Shown piece after piece: positions 43,712 through 51,513 of a stretch of 64,000 nucleotides of DNA. A model generated the notes under the pieces. It was given only the letters and a program-made list of their open reading frames with translations. It had not been told where the DNA came from and did no database searches. This DNA is from Pontibacterium sp964228735 (GTDB taxonomy: Bacteria > Pseudomonadota > Gammaproteobacteria > Pseudomonadales > Balneatricaceae), in contig NZ_CAXRBQ010000158.1 of the NCBI RefSeq assembly GCF_964228735.1, positions 16,602-80,601 of the forward strand. Direction: 5' to 3'. The first letter of the stretch is position 1. Each line of letters begins with the position of its first letter. The position numbers were made by a program, and so were the translations under genes.

Positions 43712-44470
43712 ATGACTGATCAGAATAAAGACCAGACCACCCACTTCGGCTACGAAACCGTTGATGTAAACGACAAGCAGAAGAAAGTAGCGGACGTTTT
43801 CCACAGCGTGGCGTCCAAGTACGATGTGATGAACGACCTGATGTCCGGTGGTATCCACCGCATCTGGAAACGTCTCACCATCGAGCAGAGCGGCGTGCGT
43901 GCCGGTGGTACCGTGCTGGATATCGCGGGGGGTACCGGTGACCTGACCATGCGTTTCTCTCGCTTGGTCGGCCCAACCGGCAAAGTAGTTCTGGCGGATA
44001 TCAACGACTCCATGCTGAAAGTGGGTCGCGATCGTTTGTACGACCGCGGCGTAACCGGCAACGTGGAGTTTGTACAGGCTAATGCTCAGTCCCTGCCGTT
44101 CCCGGACAACACCTTTGATGTGATCACCATCGCCTTTGGTCTGCGTAACGTGACCTACAAGGATCAGGCGCTGGCATCCATGGCACGCGTACTGAAGCCG
44201 GGCGGCAAACTGATGGTGCTGGAGTTCTCCAAAACCGATAACCCGGTACTGACCAAGCTGTACGACTTCTACTCCTTCAACATCCTGCCGCAGATGGGCC
44301 AGTTGATCGCAGGTGATGCCGAGAGCTACAAATACCTAGCGGAATCGATCCGCATGCACCCGGATCAGGACACCCTGAAAGGCATGATGGAAGACGCTGG
44401 CCTGACCAACTGTAAGTACCAGAACATGACCGGCGGCATCGTTGCCCTGCACACCGGCATCAAACCTTAA
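43712..44470 (+). CDS. ubiE: Ubiquinone/menaquinone biosynthesis C-methyltransferase UbiE
   Basis: UbiE uses SAM to C-methylate the benzoquinol (and demethylmenaquinol) ring. The 252 residues have the family start YETVDVNDKQKKVADVFHSVA, the SAM motif DIAGGTGDLTMRF, ANAQSLPFPDNTFDVITIAFGLRNVT and a C-terminal GGIVALHTGIKP. It is followed 39 bases later by ubiJ. Confidence 0.98.
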   Translation: MTDQNKDQTTHFGYETVDVNDKQKKVADVFHSVASKYDVMNDLMSGGIHRIWKRLTIEQSGVRAGGTVLDIAGGTGDLTMRFSRLVGPTGKVVLADINDSMLKVGRDRLYDRGVTGNVEFVQANAQSLPFPDNTFDVITIAFGLRNVTYKDQALASMARVLKPGGKLMVLEFSKTDNPVLTKLYDFYSFNILPQMGQLIAGDAESYKYLAESIRMHPDQDTLKGMMEDAGLTNCKYQNMTGGIVALHTGIKP

Positions 44471-44509
44471 AGATCACTCCCTTTAAGATCAAAATAAGGA
44501 CCCAGGCTA

Positions 44510-45130
44510 ATGATCGAGCTGCTCAACGCTACTGCCTTCACCGTTGCTGAAGAAGCCGTGAATACCCTGCTGCAGCGAGACCCGGTTACGCTTAGGCATC
44601 TGGAGCGCCTCAGCGGTAAGGTGATCGCCATCGAACTCAGCCTGCCTGCAATCTGTATCTATATTCTGCCCAACGCCACCGGTTTGCAGCTGCAATCCCA
44701 TATCGAGGATGATGCGGATGTGGTGCTGAGCGGTAGCCCGGCCGATTTCATCAAGCTGCTGACCAGCAAAGATGCGGCGGATGCGATGTTTGGCAAGGGC
44801 ATCACAGTGACGGGTGACAGCGGTCTGGCGACCCGTTTTCAGGAGATCATGGCGGATACCCGCATCGACTGGGAAGGCGCCCTGGGTGATATCGTGGGCG
44901 ATCTGCCCGCCCATCAGTTGGCAACTTTCTTTAACTGGAAGGTCGACAGCACCAAACGCACCGGCAGCAGCTTTATCCACAATCTGGAAGAGTACCTGAC
45001 CGAAGAAGCGCGTATGCTGCCAACCCGCCCGGAAGTGGATAACTTCCTGCGTAACGTGGATCAGGTACGTGATTCTGTCGACCGACTCGAAGCCCGTATC
45101 CAGCAGCTGCAACACAAACTGCACGCTTAA
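44510..45130 (+). CDS. ubiJ: Ubiquinone biosynthesis accessory factor UbiJ
   Basis: UbiJ carries an SCP2-type lipid-binding domain that holds quinone intermediates in the cytosolic Ubi complex. The 206 residues have the N-terminal SCP2 fold (to about 130, with DADVVLSGSPADFIKLL) and a C-terminal coiled coil (VRDSVDRLEARIQQLQHKL). Usually ubiB follows ubiJ; here the next gene is convergent and unrelated. Confidence 0.93.
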   Translation: MIELLNATAFTVAEEAVNTLLQRDPVTLRHLERLSGKVIAIELSLPAICIYILPNATGLQLQSHIEDDADVVLSGSPADFIKLLTSKDAADAMFGKGITVTGDSGLATRFQEIMADTRIDWEGALGDIVGDLPAHQLATFFNWKVDSTKRTGSSFIHNLEEYLTEEARMLPTRPEVDNFLRNVDQVRDSVDRLEARIQQLQHKLHA

Positions 45131-45137
45131 TTGATGA

Positions 45138-45572
45138 TCAGCTGATCATTGGCTCATCGCTGAAGGTGAGCCGCCCCTCTGACTCCAGCTCACGGGCAAC
45201 CGCCACAATACGCGCCTGCGCATCCTCGACCTCCCGCTTTGGTACCGGTGCCATCGCTTGTAGCTCATCCAGCAATATCTGCGCCCGACGCTTGGAAACA
45301 CCTGCCAATAGAACCTGCTTATCCACACTAGAGAGTCCGCGCATCGCCAGCAGCAGATCGCTGTCGGTCAGTTGCCCAATCAGCAGCGCCAGCTGTGTTT
45401 GTGGCAGTTTGAGAATCTGTTGGAAGGAGAGCCGTTGCGTCGATAGCCAGTCGGCCAACGCCGGATCATCGTCGCGGATCTGTTCGATCATGCGTTCCGC
45501 AGCACAGGGAGACATCCCGGCCAGCATCAACGCCAAGCGCCGCCAGCCGGGTTTAACAGATGGAGTGGTCAT
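45138..45572 (-). CDS. Orphan FliG C-terminal-domain-like protein
   Basis: 144 residues from ATG 45572. The frame opens at a TTG at 45602 inside hemJ. The last ~90 residues follow the layout of the flagellar switch FliG C-terminal domain: L-L-A-M-R-G-L, S-K-R-R-A-Q-I-L-L-D-E-L, P-V-P-K-R-E-V-E-x-A-Q, V-A-R-E-L-E-S-E-G. The torque-helix D-D-R of true FliG is replaced by P-Q-T, and the N and middle domains of FliG are absent. No flagellar gene is nearby. It probably does not act as the motor switch; its role is unknown. It lies 7 bases after hemJ, so the two are likely co-transcribed. Confidence 0.72.
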   Translation of the reverse strand: MTTPSVKPGWRRLALMLAGMSPCAAERMIEQIRDDDPALADWLSTQRLSFQQILKLPQTQLALLIGQLTDSDLLLAMRGLSSVDKQVLLAGVSKRRAQILLDELQAMAPVPKREVEDAQARIVAVARELESEGRLTFSDEPMIS

Positions 45573-45579
45573 AGCCAGC

Positions 45580-45993
45580 TTAGAACGGCTTGACCACAAC
45601 AAAGATCAGGATCGGGATAAAGATCAGCAGCGGCAGCTCATTAAAGAGGCGGAAGTAACGCCCGCTGCGATCCAGTGTGCCAGCCTGCATCTTGTTCAGG
45701 TAGAGCTTGCACCAGTAGTGGTAACCGATCAGCAACCCCACAAACGTGAGCTTGGCGTGCAACCAGGCACCGCTGAAGCCGTACCCCAGCCACAACCAGA
45801 AACCCAATCCCAGGGTAAACAGCGCCATGATGGTCATAAAACCGAACAGCTTGCGCGCCATGATCTCCAGACGCGCCACATCCTGACCGGCCTCACGGCC
45901 TTCTACATAGTGCACAAAGATGCGTGGCAGATAGAAGATTCCGGCCATCCAGCTGGTCATCGCCAGAATATGAAAGGTTTTTACCCACAACAT
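45580..45993 (-). CDS. hemJ: Protoporphyrinogen oxidase HemJ
   Basis: HemJ is the membrane b-type-haem-linked enzyme that oxidises protoporphyrinogen IX in bacteria lacking HemG or HemY. The 137 residues form four membrane helices, with the conserved His8 and W-x-A-G-I-F-Y-L-P-R-I-F near the N terminus, the LHAKLTFVGLLIGYHY segment with the conserved Lys, and R-x-F-N-E-x-P at the end. It supplies the late haem step, with hemE elsewhere in the window. Confidence 0.92.
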   Translation of the reverse strand: MLWVKTFHILAMTSWMAGIFYLPRIFVHYVEGREAGQDVARLEIMARKLFGFMTIMALFTLGLGFWLWLGYGFSGAWLHAKLTFVGLLIGYHYWCKLYLNKMQAGTLDRSGRYFRLFNELPLLIFIPILIFVVVKPF

Positions 45994-46046
45994 TGAATAC
46001 GTTTCCTCACGTTTGTCCCGTCACCGGCCCTCCTGGGCGCAGTAAA

Positions 46047-46709
46047 TTACTTCGCTGCCGTCTCCACCGTCAGCAGATCCACCAGCTCCACCTGTAGCTG
46101 ATCACCCGGTTGTACCGGTCCAACGCCAGCAGGGGTACCGGTCAGCACCACATCACCCGGCTCCAGGGTAAAGTAAGCGCTGATATAACTGATCAGCGGC
46201 AGCACCTGGTTCAGCATATGGCTGCTATTGCCATCCTGACGCAGCTCTCCGTTGACCCGCAAACGGATCTGCTGGTCCTGCAGATCAGCCACCTGATCCG
46301 GTTTTACAAACACCGACAGCGGACAGGCACCGTCGAACGCCTTCGCCTTTTCCCACGGATGGCCTTTTGCTTTCAGCTTGTCCTGCACATCGCGTAAAGT
46401 CAGATCCAAACCCAGACCTACACCCGCAATGGCCGCCTTGGCGGCGCTCAGATCGGCATGCTGCAGACGTTCACCGATCAGGATCGACATCTCGGTTTCA
46501 AAGTGCACAGAGCCCAGCCCCTGCGGTACGGCAAACGGTTGTTCCATCGGCACCACGCTGCTGGCCGGCTTGATAAACAGCATCGGTTCAGTGGGAATCG
46601 GGTTGTTGAGTTCAGCGGCATGGTCGGCATAGTTGCGCCCTACACAAACCACCTTGCCCAAGGGCAGGTTGGTTTCGCTGTTGTCCTTAAATCGGTGTGT
46701 GTACTGCAT
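46047..46709 (-). CDS. Fumarylacetoacetate hydrolase (FAH) family protein
   Basis: 220 residues with the FAH fold: KVVCVGRNYADHAAEL near the start, the metal ligands E71, E73 and D102 (HFETEMSILIG, LDLTLRDVQD), and a C-terminal LEPGDVVLTGTPAGVGPV. Single-domain members of this size act as acylpyruvase, oxaloacetate decarboxylase or oxaloacetate tautomerase; the exact substrate cannot be read. E. coli YcgM is of this type. GGAGG precedes the ATG. Confidence 0.9.
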   Translation of the reverse strand: MQYTHRFKDNSETNLPLGKVVCVGRNYADHAAELNNPIPTEPMLFIKPASSVVPMEQPFAVPQGLGSVHFETEMSILIGERLQHADLSAAKAAIAGVGLGLDLTLRDVQDKLKAKGHPWEKAKAFDGACPLSVFVKPDQVADLQDQQIRLRVNGELRQDGNSSHMLNQVLPLISYISAYFTLEPGDVVLTGTPAGVGPVQPGDQLQVELVDLLTVETAAK

Positions 46710-46786
46710 GGTACCTCCGCTCTCTGTTCAGCTGCTGCGCCATCTTAGCTTGCAGCACGGTTGTGGAAAAGTCGGAAACGCAAAAA

Positions 46787-46813
46787 GGCCCGTGCGATAC
46801 AACGCAACAGGCC
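46787..46813 (-). terminator. Rho-independent terminator after the MFS gene
   Basis: GGCC (46787-46790) and GCG pair with CGC and GGCC (46810-46813) in an interrupted stem, followed on the minus strand by TTTTTG. It begins 21 bases past the MFS stop. Confidence 0.6.
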
Positions 46814-46833
46814 AGGGATCAGATTAAGGGGGG

Positions 46834-48054
46834 TTAAGCAGGGTGCGCCTGCAAATGACGCTTATCCTGCAGCAGCAACCAAAGAGACAGGCTTAAAGTT
46901 ATCCCCAAGACGAAAACCGATCCGGTCACCACCCCGGACCAGCCGGCCCACTGCCAGAACGGATCCAGATAAAAACCACCACAGCTGGCGCCCAGGTAGT
47001 AGAACACCAGATACAGTGAGTTTGCGCTGGCCCGAGCATGGGGGGCGGCGCGACTGACCCAACCGCTGGCCGAGGAGTGCGCGAGGAAGAATCCAAAACT
47101 GTTCAGCAGGAAACCGAAAATAATTCCCACCAGACTAGGTAGCAGGGTCACCAGTGAACCGCAGATCAGCACACCAATGCCCAGTGCAATGACCAGCGGT
47201 TGCGGCAGGTACTGAGCGATTTTGCCGGAAAATGCAGAGCCCAGCGTGCCACTCAGGTAGGTGAGGAACAGCATACCCAATAGGGATGCGGGAAGATTAT
47301 AAGGCGCATCCGCAAGCACAAAGGTGATGTAGCTGTACTGGTTGATAAAGATAAAGAAGTTAAAGCCGCCGATCAGGTACGCCGCCAGCAACAGGGGATT
47401 GCGTAGATGCCCCAGCAGGTCACGCCCCATCGCCAGCGGGTGCAGCGACTGGGCTTTAAAGCGGCGCGAAGGCGGCAGCAACAGCGCAAACACCAACAAG
47501 CCCAGCACACTCAGCAACGTCATCACTTCAAATGCCGCCGACCAGCCCAGCCAGTCACCGACAAAGCCACCGATCAGGCGACCGCTGATGCCCCCCAGCG
47601 TATTACCGCTGATATACACACCCACCGCGATTAACAGTGCCTTTTTGCTGTATTCGTCACCCATGTAGGCAATTGCAATCGCTGGCAGGCCACCCATCAG
47701 AAAGCCTTGCAGGCCCCGCAATATAAGCAACGTAGAGTAATCATGGGTTTGGGAGAGCAGCAGGGTGATCAGAGCAGTGCCGCCAATACTGAGGATCATC
47801 AAGCCACGCCGACCAATCGCATCCGACAACGGCCCATACACGAGCAACGACAGCCCCAGTGTCAGCGTAGAAACGGTAAAACTCCAACCCGCTTCCAGCG
47901 CATTCACCTCGAACTCCTGCGCCAGCATTGGCAACAGCGGCTGGGTCAGGTAGAGGTTGGCAAAAATGATATAGGACCCCACACACAGGGCCAGCGTCGC
48001 GCGCCAGAACAAGCCACTGCCGCTTTCAATCGCGGTGTCGTTTCGCTGTGACAT
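46834..48054 (-). CDS. Major facilitator superfamily transporter, YnfM-like exporter
   Basis: 406 residues with twelve predicted membrane helices and the MFS motif A between helices 2 and 3 (GPLSDAIGRRG). A FANLYLTQPLLPMLAQEF stretch near the first helix resembles the YnfM/arabinose-efflux group of drug-proton antiporters. The substrate is unknown. It is divergent from a LysR-type regulator with a 95-base gap containing a LysR box, so the regulator probably controls it. Confidence 0.9.
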   Translation of the reverse strand: MSQRNDTAIESGSGLFWRATLALCVGSYIIFANLYLTQPLLPMLAQEFEVNALEAGWSFTVSTLTLGLSLLVYGPLSDAIGRRGLMILSIGGTALITLLLSQTHDYSTLLILRGLQGFLMGGLPAIAIAYMGDEYSKKALLIAVGVYISGNTLGGISGRLIGGFVGDWLGWSAAFEVMTLLSVLGLLVFALLLPPSRRFKAQSLHPLAMGRDLLGHLRNPLLLAAYLIGGFNFFIFINQYSYITFVLADAPYNLPASLLGMLFLTYLSGTLGSAFSGKIAQYLPQPLVIALGIGVLICGSLVTLLPSLVGIIFGFLLNSFGFFLAHSSASGWVSRAAPHARASANSLYLVFYYLGASCGGFYLDPFWQWAGWSGVVTGSVFVLGITLSLSLWLLLQDKRHLQAHPA

Positions 48055-48118
48055 ATATCCTCCCAGGTTCTGGCGGGAAGATTAGCAGCCCCCTAATGAT
48101 CATAAAAATATATACTTC

Positions 48119-48133
48119 TTATCATTCAGATAA
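48119..48133. promoter_or_regulatory. LysR-type operator between the MFS and LysR genes
   Basis: TTATC-ATTCA-GATAA is a perfect 5-5-5 palindrome with the T-N11-A LysR-box form, ending 16 bases before the regulator ATG. A further palindrome ATGATCAT (48096-48103) lies 16 bases away and could be the activation site for the MFS promoter. Confidence 0.55.
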
Positions 48134-48149
48134 TTTTTATTGATCAACC

Positions 48150-49022
48150 ATGGATATCAAACCACTGCGCTACTTTCAGGCGATCGCCGAGGCCAACAGC
48201 TTTACCAAAGCGGCGGAACGGCTGCATGTGGCGCAACCGGCCATCAGCATGGCCATCAAGAAACTGGAGGCGGAACTGGACCTCACCCTCTTCCACCGCC
48301 ACGAACGCCAAATCAGCCTGACCGACGAAGGCAAGGTATTGCTGCAACACAGCCGCCGCATCCTGCAGGCGATCGACGATGCCCGCTTGGAAATGGAAGA
48401 GCTTAAGGGCCTGACCAAAGGCGAGGTCCGTATTGGCATTCCCAGCATGCTGGGGTCCTACCATTTCCCGCCGATCCTAATGGCGTTCCGCCACCGTTAC
48501 CCGGATCTGGACCTGGCCGTGATCGAAGGTGGCACCTGGCAGCTGCAACAGATGCTGGAACGCGGCGAACTGGACCTGGCGATCATCGTGGCAGAGTTTC
48601 TCCCCGAGGAATTGCAGGCGATCACCTTCCTGCGCGAACAGATGTTGGTAACTGTAGCCCGCGATCATCCATTGGCGACCCAAGAGAGCGTTAGTTTCGA
48701 CGACTTTTTTAATGAAGAGTTGGTGATGTTCAAAGAGGGTTATTTCCACCGCAAAATCGTTGACCGTATGGCAGCCACCGCCGGACGCGATCCCAACATC
48801 AGCTTTGAAACCAACCTGATTCCACTGATCAAGGCGATTGTGAAACAGGGCTTTGGTATCAGCACCCTGCTGGGCATGGTGATCGAGGAGGACCCGGAAC
48901 TGATCGGCCTTCCCTTCAGTGATCCGGTCTGGCTAGACCTCTCCATCGCCTGGCGCCGGGACGGCTACCTCTCCCGCGCCAACCAGGCCTTCGTCGATTT
49001 TCTGCTGGAACAGAGCCGGTAG
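48150..49022 (+). CDS. LysR-family transcriptional regulator
   Basis: 290 residues: an N-terminal winged helix-turn-helix (MDIKPLRYFQAIAEANSFTKAAERLHVAQPAISMAIKKLE) and a C-terminal periplasmic-binding-like sensor domain (GEVRIGIPSMLGSYHFPPILMAF). It most likely autoregulates and controls the divergent MFS gene through the 48119-48133 palindrome. The inducer is unknown. No clear ribosome-binding site precedes the ATG. Confidence 0.94.
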   Translation: MDIKPLRYFQAIAEANSFTKAAERLHVAQPAISMAIKKLEAELDLTLFHRHERQISLTDEGKVLLQHSRRILQAIDDARLEMEELKGLTKGEVRIGIPSMLGSYHFPPILMAFRHRYPDLDLAVIEGGTWQLQQMLERGELDLAIIVAEFLPEELQAITFLREQMLVTVARDHPLATQESVSFDDFFNEELVMFKEGYFHRKIVDRMAATAGRDPNISFETNLIPLIKAIVKQGFGISTLLGMVIEEDPELIGLPFSDPVWLDLSIAWRRDGYLSRANQAFVDFLLEQSR

Positions 49023-49064
49023 CCGCTCTATTATGCTGGCCAGCATTATTAGAGGACGGAAGAA

Positions 49065-49343
49065 ATGAACGTAAACGAATACTTCGACGGCAACGTCAAA
49101 TCGATCGGTTTTGAAAACAACGAAGGTCGCGTAACTGCTGGTGTGATGGCACCGGGCGAATACGAGTTTGGCACCAGCGAAAACGAACTGATGAAAGTGG
49201 TTTCCGGCGAGCTGATCGTTAAGCTGCCAGGCGAAGAGGAATTCAAAGCGTACCCAACCGGTACTGAATTTAAAGTCGCGGCTAACCAGAGCTTCCAGCT
49301 GAAGGTTGAGCAGGCGACTGCTTACCTGTGCTTCTACGGCTGA
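49065..49343 (+). CDS. ppnP: Pyrimidine/purine nucleoside phosphorylase PpnP
   Basis: This 92-residue cupin of the former DUF1255/YaiE family cleaves many nucleosides with phosphate. It begins NVNEYFDGNVKSIGFE and has MAPGEYEFGTSENELMKVVSGEL, typical of the family. A ribosome-binding site (GAGGA) is present upstream. It stands alone between the LysR gene and serA. Confidence 0.93.
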   Translation: MNVNEYFDGNVKSIGFENNEGRVTAGVMAPGEYEFGTSENELMKVVSGELIVKLPGEEEFKAYPTGTEFKVAANQSFQLKVEQATAYLCFYG

Positions 49344-49368
49344 TCGGACACTCTTTGATCACCGCTGT

Positions 49369-49391
49369 CAGGCCAGTTTCACGCTGGCCTG
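49369..49391 (+). terminator. Hairpin after ppnP
   Basis: CAGGCCAG (49369-49376) pairs perfectly with CTGGCCTG (49384-49391) around a 7-base loop, 25 bases past the stop. The following ATTACTATTT is only weakly T-rich. Confidence 0.55.
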
Positions 49392-49524
49392 ATTACTATT
49401 TAAACCAATTCCTTCCCTGCTTCTTCTCTGCAATTCAGGATTTCCTGTAGCTTATCTCACATTATCTTGAATATTTTTCCGGCAAATCCAGACTTAGCCG
49501 CGACCTTTTCATGTGACGCTGTGC

Positions 49525-49530
49525 TAATAT
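49525..49530 (+). promoter_or_regulatory. Possible serA promoter, extended -10
   Basis: TGC-TAATAT forms an extended -10 (TGn element plus hexamer) about 84 bases before the serA ATG. No good -35 is present, which an extended -10 can tolerate. Nothing else was recognised in this 270-base gap apart from the ppnP hairpin. Confidence 0.35.
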
Positions 49531-49613
49531 TGCTGTCCTGATTTTTTAGGCCGATTGACCCCGGCGGACGAAGCACTACAGCCACTCCGCCCACATACGA
49601 GAGTAAGCAGAAG

Positions 49614-50846
49614 ATGAGCCCAATTACTTCTCTTGAAAAGAGCAAGATTAAAATTCTGCTGCTGGAAGGTGTGCACCAGTCTGCCGTTGATACCCTCAAC
49701 GCGCAAGGCTACAGCAACATTGAATACCTGAAAGGCGCCCTGCCTGAAGAAGAACTGATCGAAAAGATCAAAGACGTTCACTTCATCGGTATTCGTTCCC
49801 GCAGTCAGCTGACAGAAAAAGTATTCGACGCAGCCGAAAAACTGGTTGCTGTGGGTTGTTTCTGCATTGGCACCAACCAGGTGAACCTGGCCGCAGCCAC
49901 AGAGCGCGGTGTAGCAGTATTTAATGCCCCATACTCCAACACCCGTTCCGTAGCTGAGCTGGTACTGGCAGAAGCGATCCTGCTGCTGCGTGGCGTTGCC
50001 GAGAAGAACGCTAAAGCGCACCGTGGTGAGTGGCAGAAATCCGCTGTAAAATCCTACGAAATCCGTGGCAAAAAGCTGGGCATCGTGGGTTACGGCAGCA
50101 TCGGTTCCCAGTTGAGTGTTCTGGCTGAATCTCTGGGTATGGAAGTTTTCTTCTACGATGTTGTTACCAAACTGCCTCTGGGTAACGCATCTCAGGTAGC
50201 GTCCATGCAGGAGCTGCTGAACATGTGTGACGTGATCTCTCTGCACGTTCCAGAAACAGCATCCACCAAGGACCTGATGGGCGAAGAAGAGTTCTCTCAG
50301 ATGAAAGAGGGTTCTATCTTCCTGAACGCCGCTCGCGGCACCGTCGTAGACATCGACGCCCTGTGTGGCGCGCTGGCTTCCGGTCGCCTGCTAGGTGCTG
50401 CGGTTGACGTATTCCCGGTTGAGCCACGCACCAACAAGGATGAGTTCATCTCTCCTCTGCGTGAATTCGACAACGTGATCCTGACCCCACACGTGGGTGG
50501 TTCCACTATGGAAGCACAGGAAAACATCGGTTACGAAGTGGCTGAAAAGCTGGCCAAGTACAGCGACAACGGTACCTCCATCACTTCCGTGAACTTCCCG
50601 GAAGTAGCGCTGCCGGAACACGCAAACGCGCACCGTTTGCTGCACGTTCACCGCAACGTACCGGGCGTACTGACTGCGATCAACACCATCTTCTCCGAGA
50701 ACAACATCAACATCTCTGGTCAGTACCTGCAGACCAACGACAAGGTGGGTTATGTTGTAATCGACGTGGAAGCTGAACGCTCCCAGATCGCGATCGATAA
50801 GATCCGAGAGGTTGAAGGTACCATCCGCGTACGTCGCCTGTTCTGA
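49614..50846 (+). CDS. serA: D-3-phosphoglycerate dehydrogenase
   Basis: SerA oxidises 3-phosphoglycerate, the first step of serine synthesis. The 410 residues match the E. coli type: substrate domain (GIRSRSQLTEKVFDAAEKL), NAD-binding motif GKKLGIVGYGSIGSQ, catalytic Arg-Glu-His set (NAARGTVVD, VFPVEP, LTPHVGGSTMEAQ), and a C-terminal ACT domain for serine feedback (VPGVLTAINTIFSENNINISGQYLQ). It pairs functionally with glyA at the other end. Confidence 0.97.
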   Translation: MSPITSLEKSKIKILLLEGVHQSAVDTLNAQGYSNIEYLKGALPEEELIEKIKDVHFIGIRSRSQLTEKVFDAAEKLVAVGCFCIGTNQVNLAAATERGVAVFNAPYSNTRSVAELVLAEAILLLRGVAEKNAKAHRGEWQKSAVKSYEIRGKKLGIVGYGSIGSQLSVLAESLGMEVFFYDVVTKLPLGNASQVASMQELLNMCDVISLHVPETASTKDLMGEEEFSQMKEGSIFLNAARGTVVDIDALCGALASGRLLGAAVDVFPVEPRTNKDEFISPLREFDNVILTPHVGGSTMEAQENIGYEVAEKLAKYSDNGTSITSVNFPEVALPEHANAHRLLHVHRNVPGVLTAINTIFSENNINISGQYLQTNDKVGYVVIDVEAERSQIAIDKIREVEGTIRVRRLF

Positions 50847-50859
50847 TCCCGCACCTCAA

Positions 50860-50883
50860 TGAGCAGCCCTCCCGGGCTGCTCA
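50860..50883 (+). terminator. Terminator hairpin after serA
   Basis: A perfect 10-bp stem (TGAGCAGCCC with GGGCTGCTCA) and 4-base loop lies 13 bases past the stop. The following sequence is pyrimidine-rich but not a pure T-run. Confidence 0.65.
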
Positions 50884-51024
50884 TGCTTCCTCCTTCCCGC
50901 ACGACTATACTTTTCACAGGCATTCACTGTTCTCCGACGCCCAGTTGGACGCTCAGTTCGGACCCGACAAGTCCGTTGCTGAAACTCCGTGATTAACCCT
51001 CCCCGTCATAGCAGGAGGTTTGTT

Positions 51025-51459
51025 ATGAACAACACTTGGGTACTCGTGGCCGATAAAGGCCATGCTCGCTTCTTTTCCGTGGATGGCCCGACCAGTCCTT
51101 TGATCGAGGAAGAAGACCTGATCCATCAGCAAAGCAGGATGCGTGAACGCGAACTGATCAGCGATTCTCCCGGTAAGAGTTCCGGTGTCGCCGGAATGGG
51201 GCGCCACCCTATGACCAAAGAGAACGAAGCGCGCAATCAGGAGGCAATTCACTTTGCCCGCGAGATCAGCGATAAACTCGCCGATGCTCAGCAGCAAGGA
51301 CTCAGAAAGCTGTATGTTGTCAGCGATCCGGGATTTCTCGGTACCCTCCGTCGGAAAATGCCTAGCCAGCTGCGCCGTCTGGTAACTGCAGAGATCGATA
51401 AAAACCTGGCAGGTCTGGCCACTGACGAAATCAGGCAACATCTGCCCCGATACTTATAA
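51025..51459 (+). CDS. Host-attachment-family protein
   Basis: 144 residues related to the family called protein required for attachment to host cells, first described from Agrobacterium. It has the typical TWVLVADKGHARFFSV start and a C-terminal half with LRKLYVVSDPGFLGTLRRKM. The fold resembles release-factor eRF1 domain-like proteins; biochemical function is unknown, and the name should not be read as evidence of a host interaction here. GCAGGAGG sits 6 bases before ATG 51025, which settles the start over an upstream ATG at 50989. Confidence 0.85.
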   Translation: MNNTWVLVADKGHARFFSVDGPTSPLIEEEDLIHQQSRMRERELISDSPGKSSGVAGMGRHPMTKENEARNQEAIHFAREISDKLADAQQQGLRKLYVVSDPGFLGTLRRKMPSQLRRLVTAEIDKNLAGLATDEIRQHLPRYL

Positions 51460-51513
51460 ATAGAAACGGCAATTAAAAAGAAACTCGCCTGCGTCAGAGA
51501 ACAGTGATCCGCC

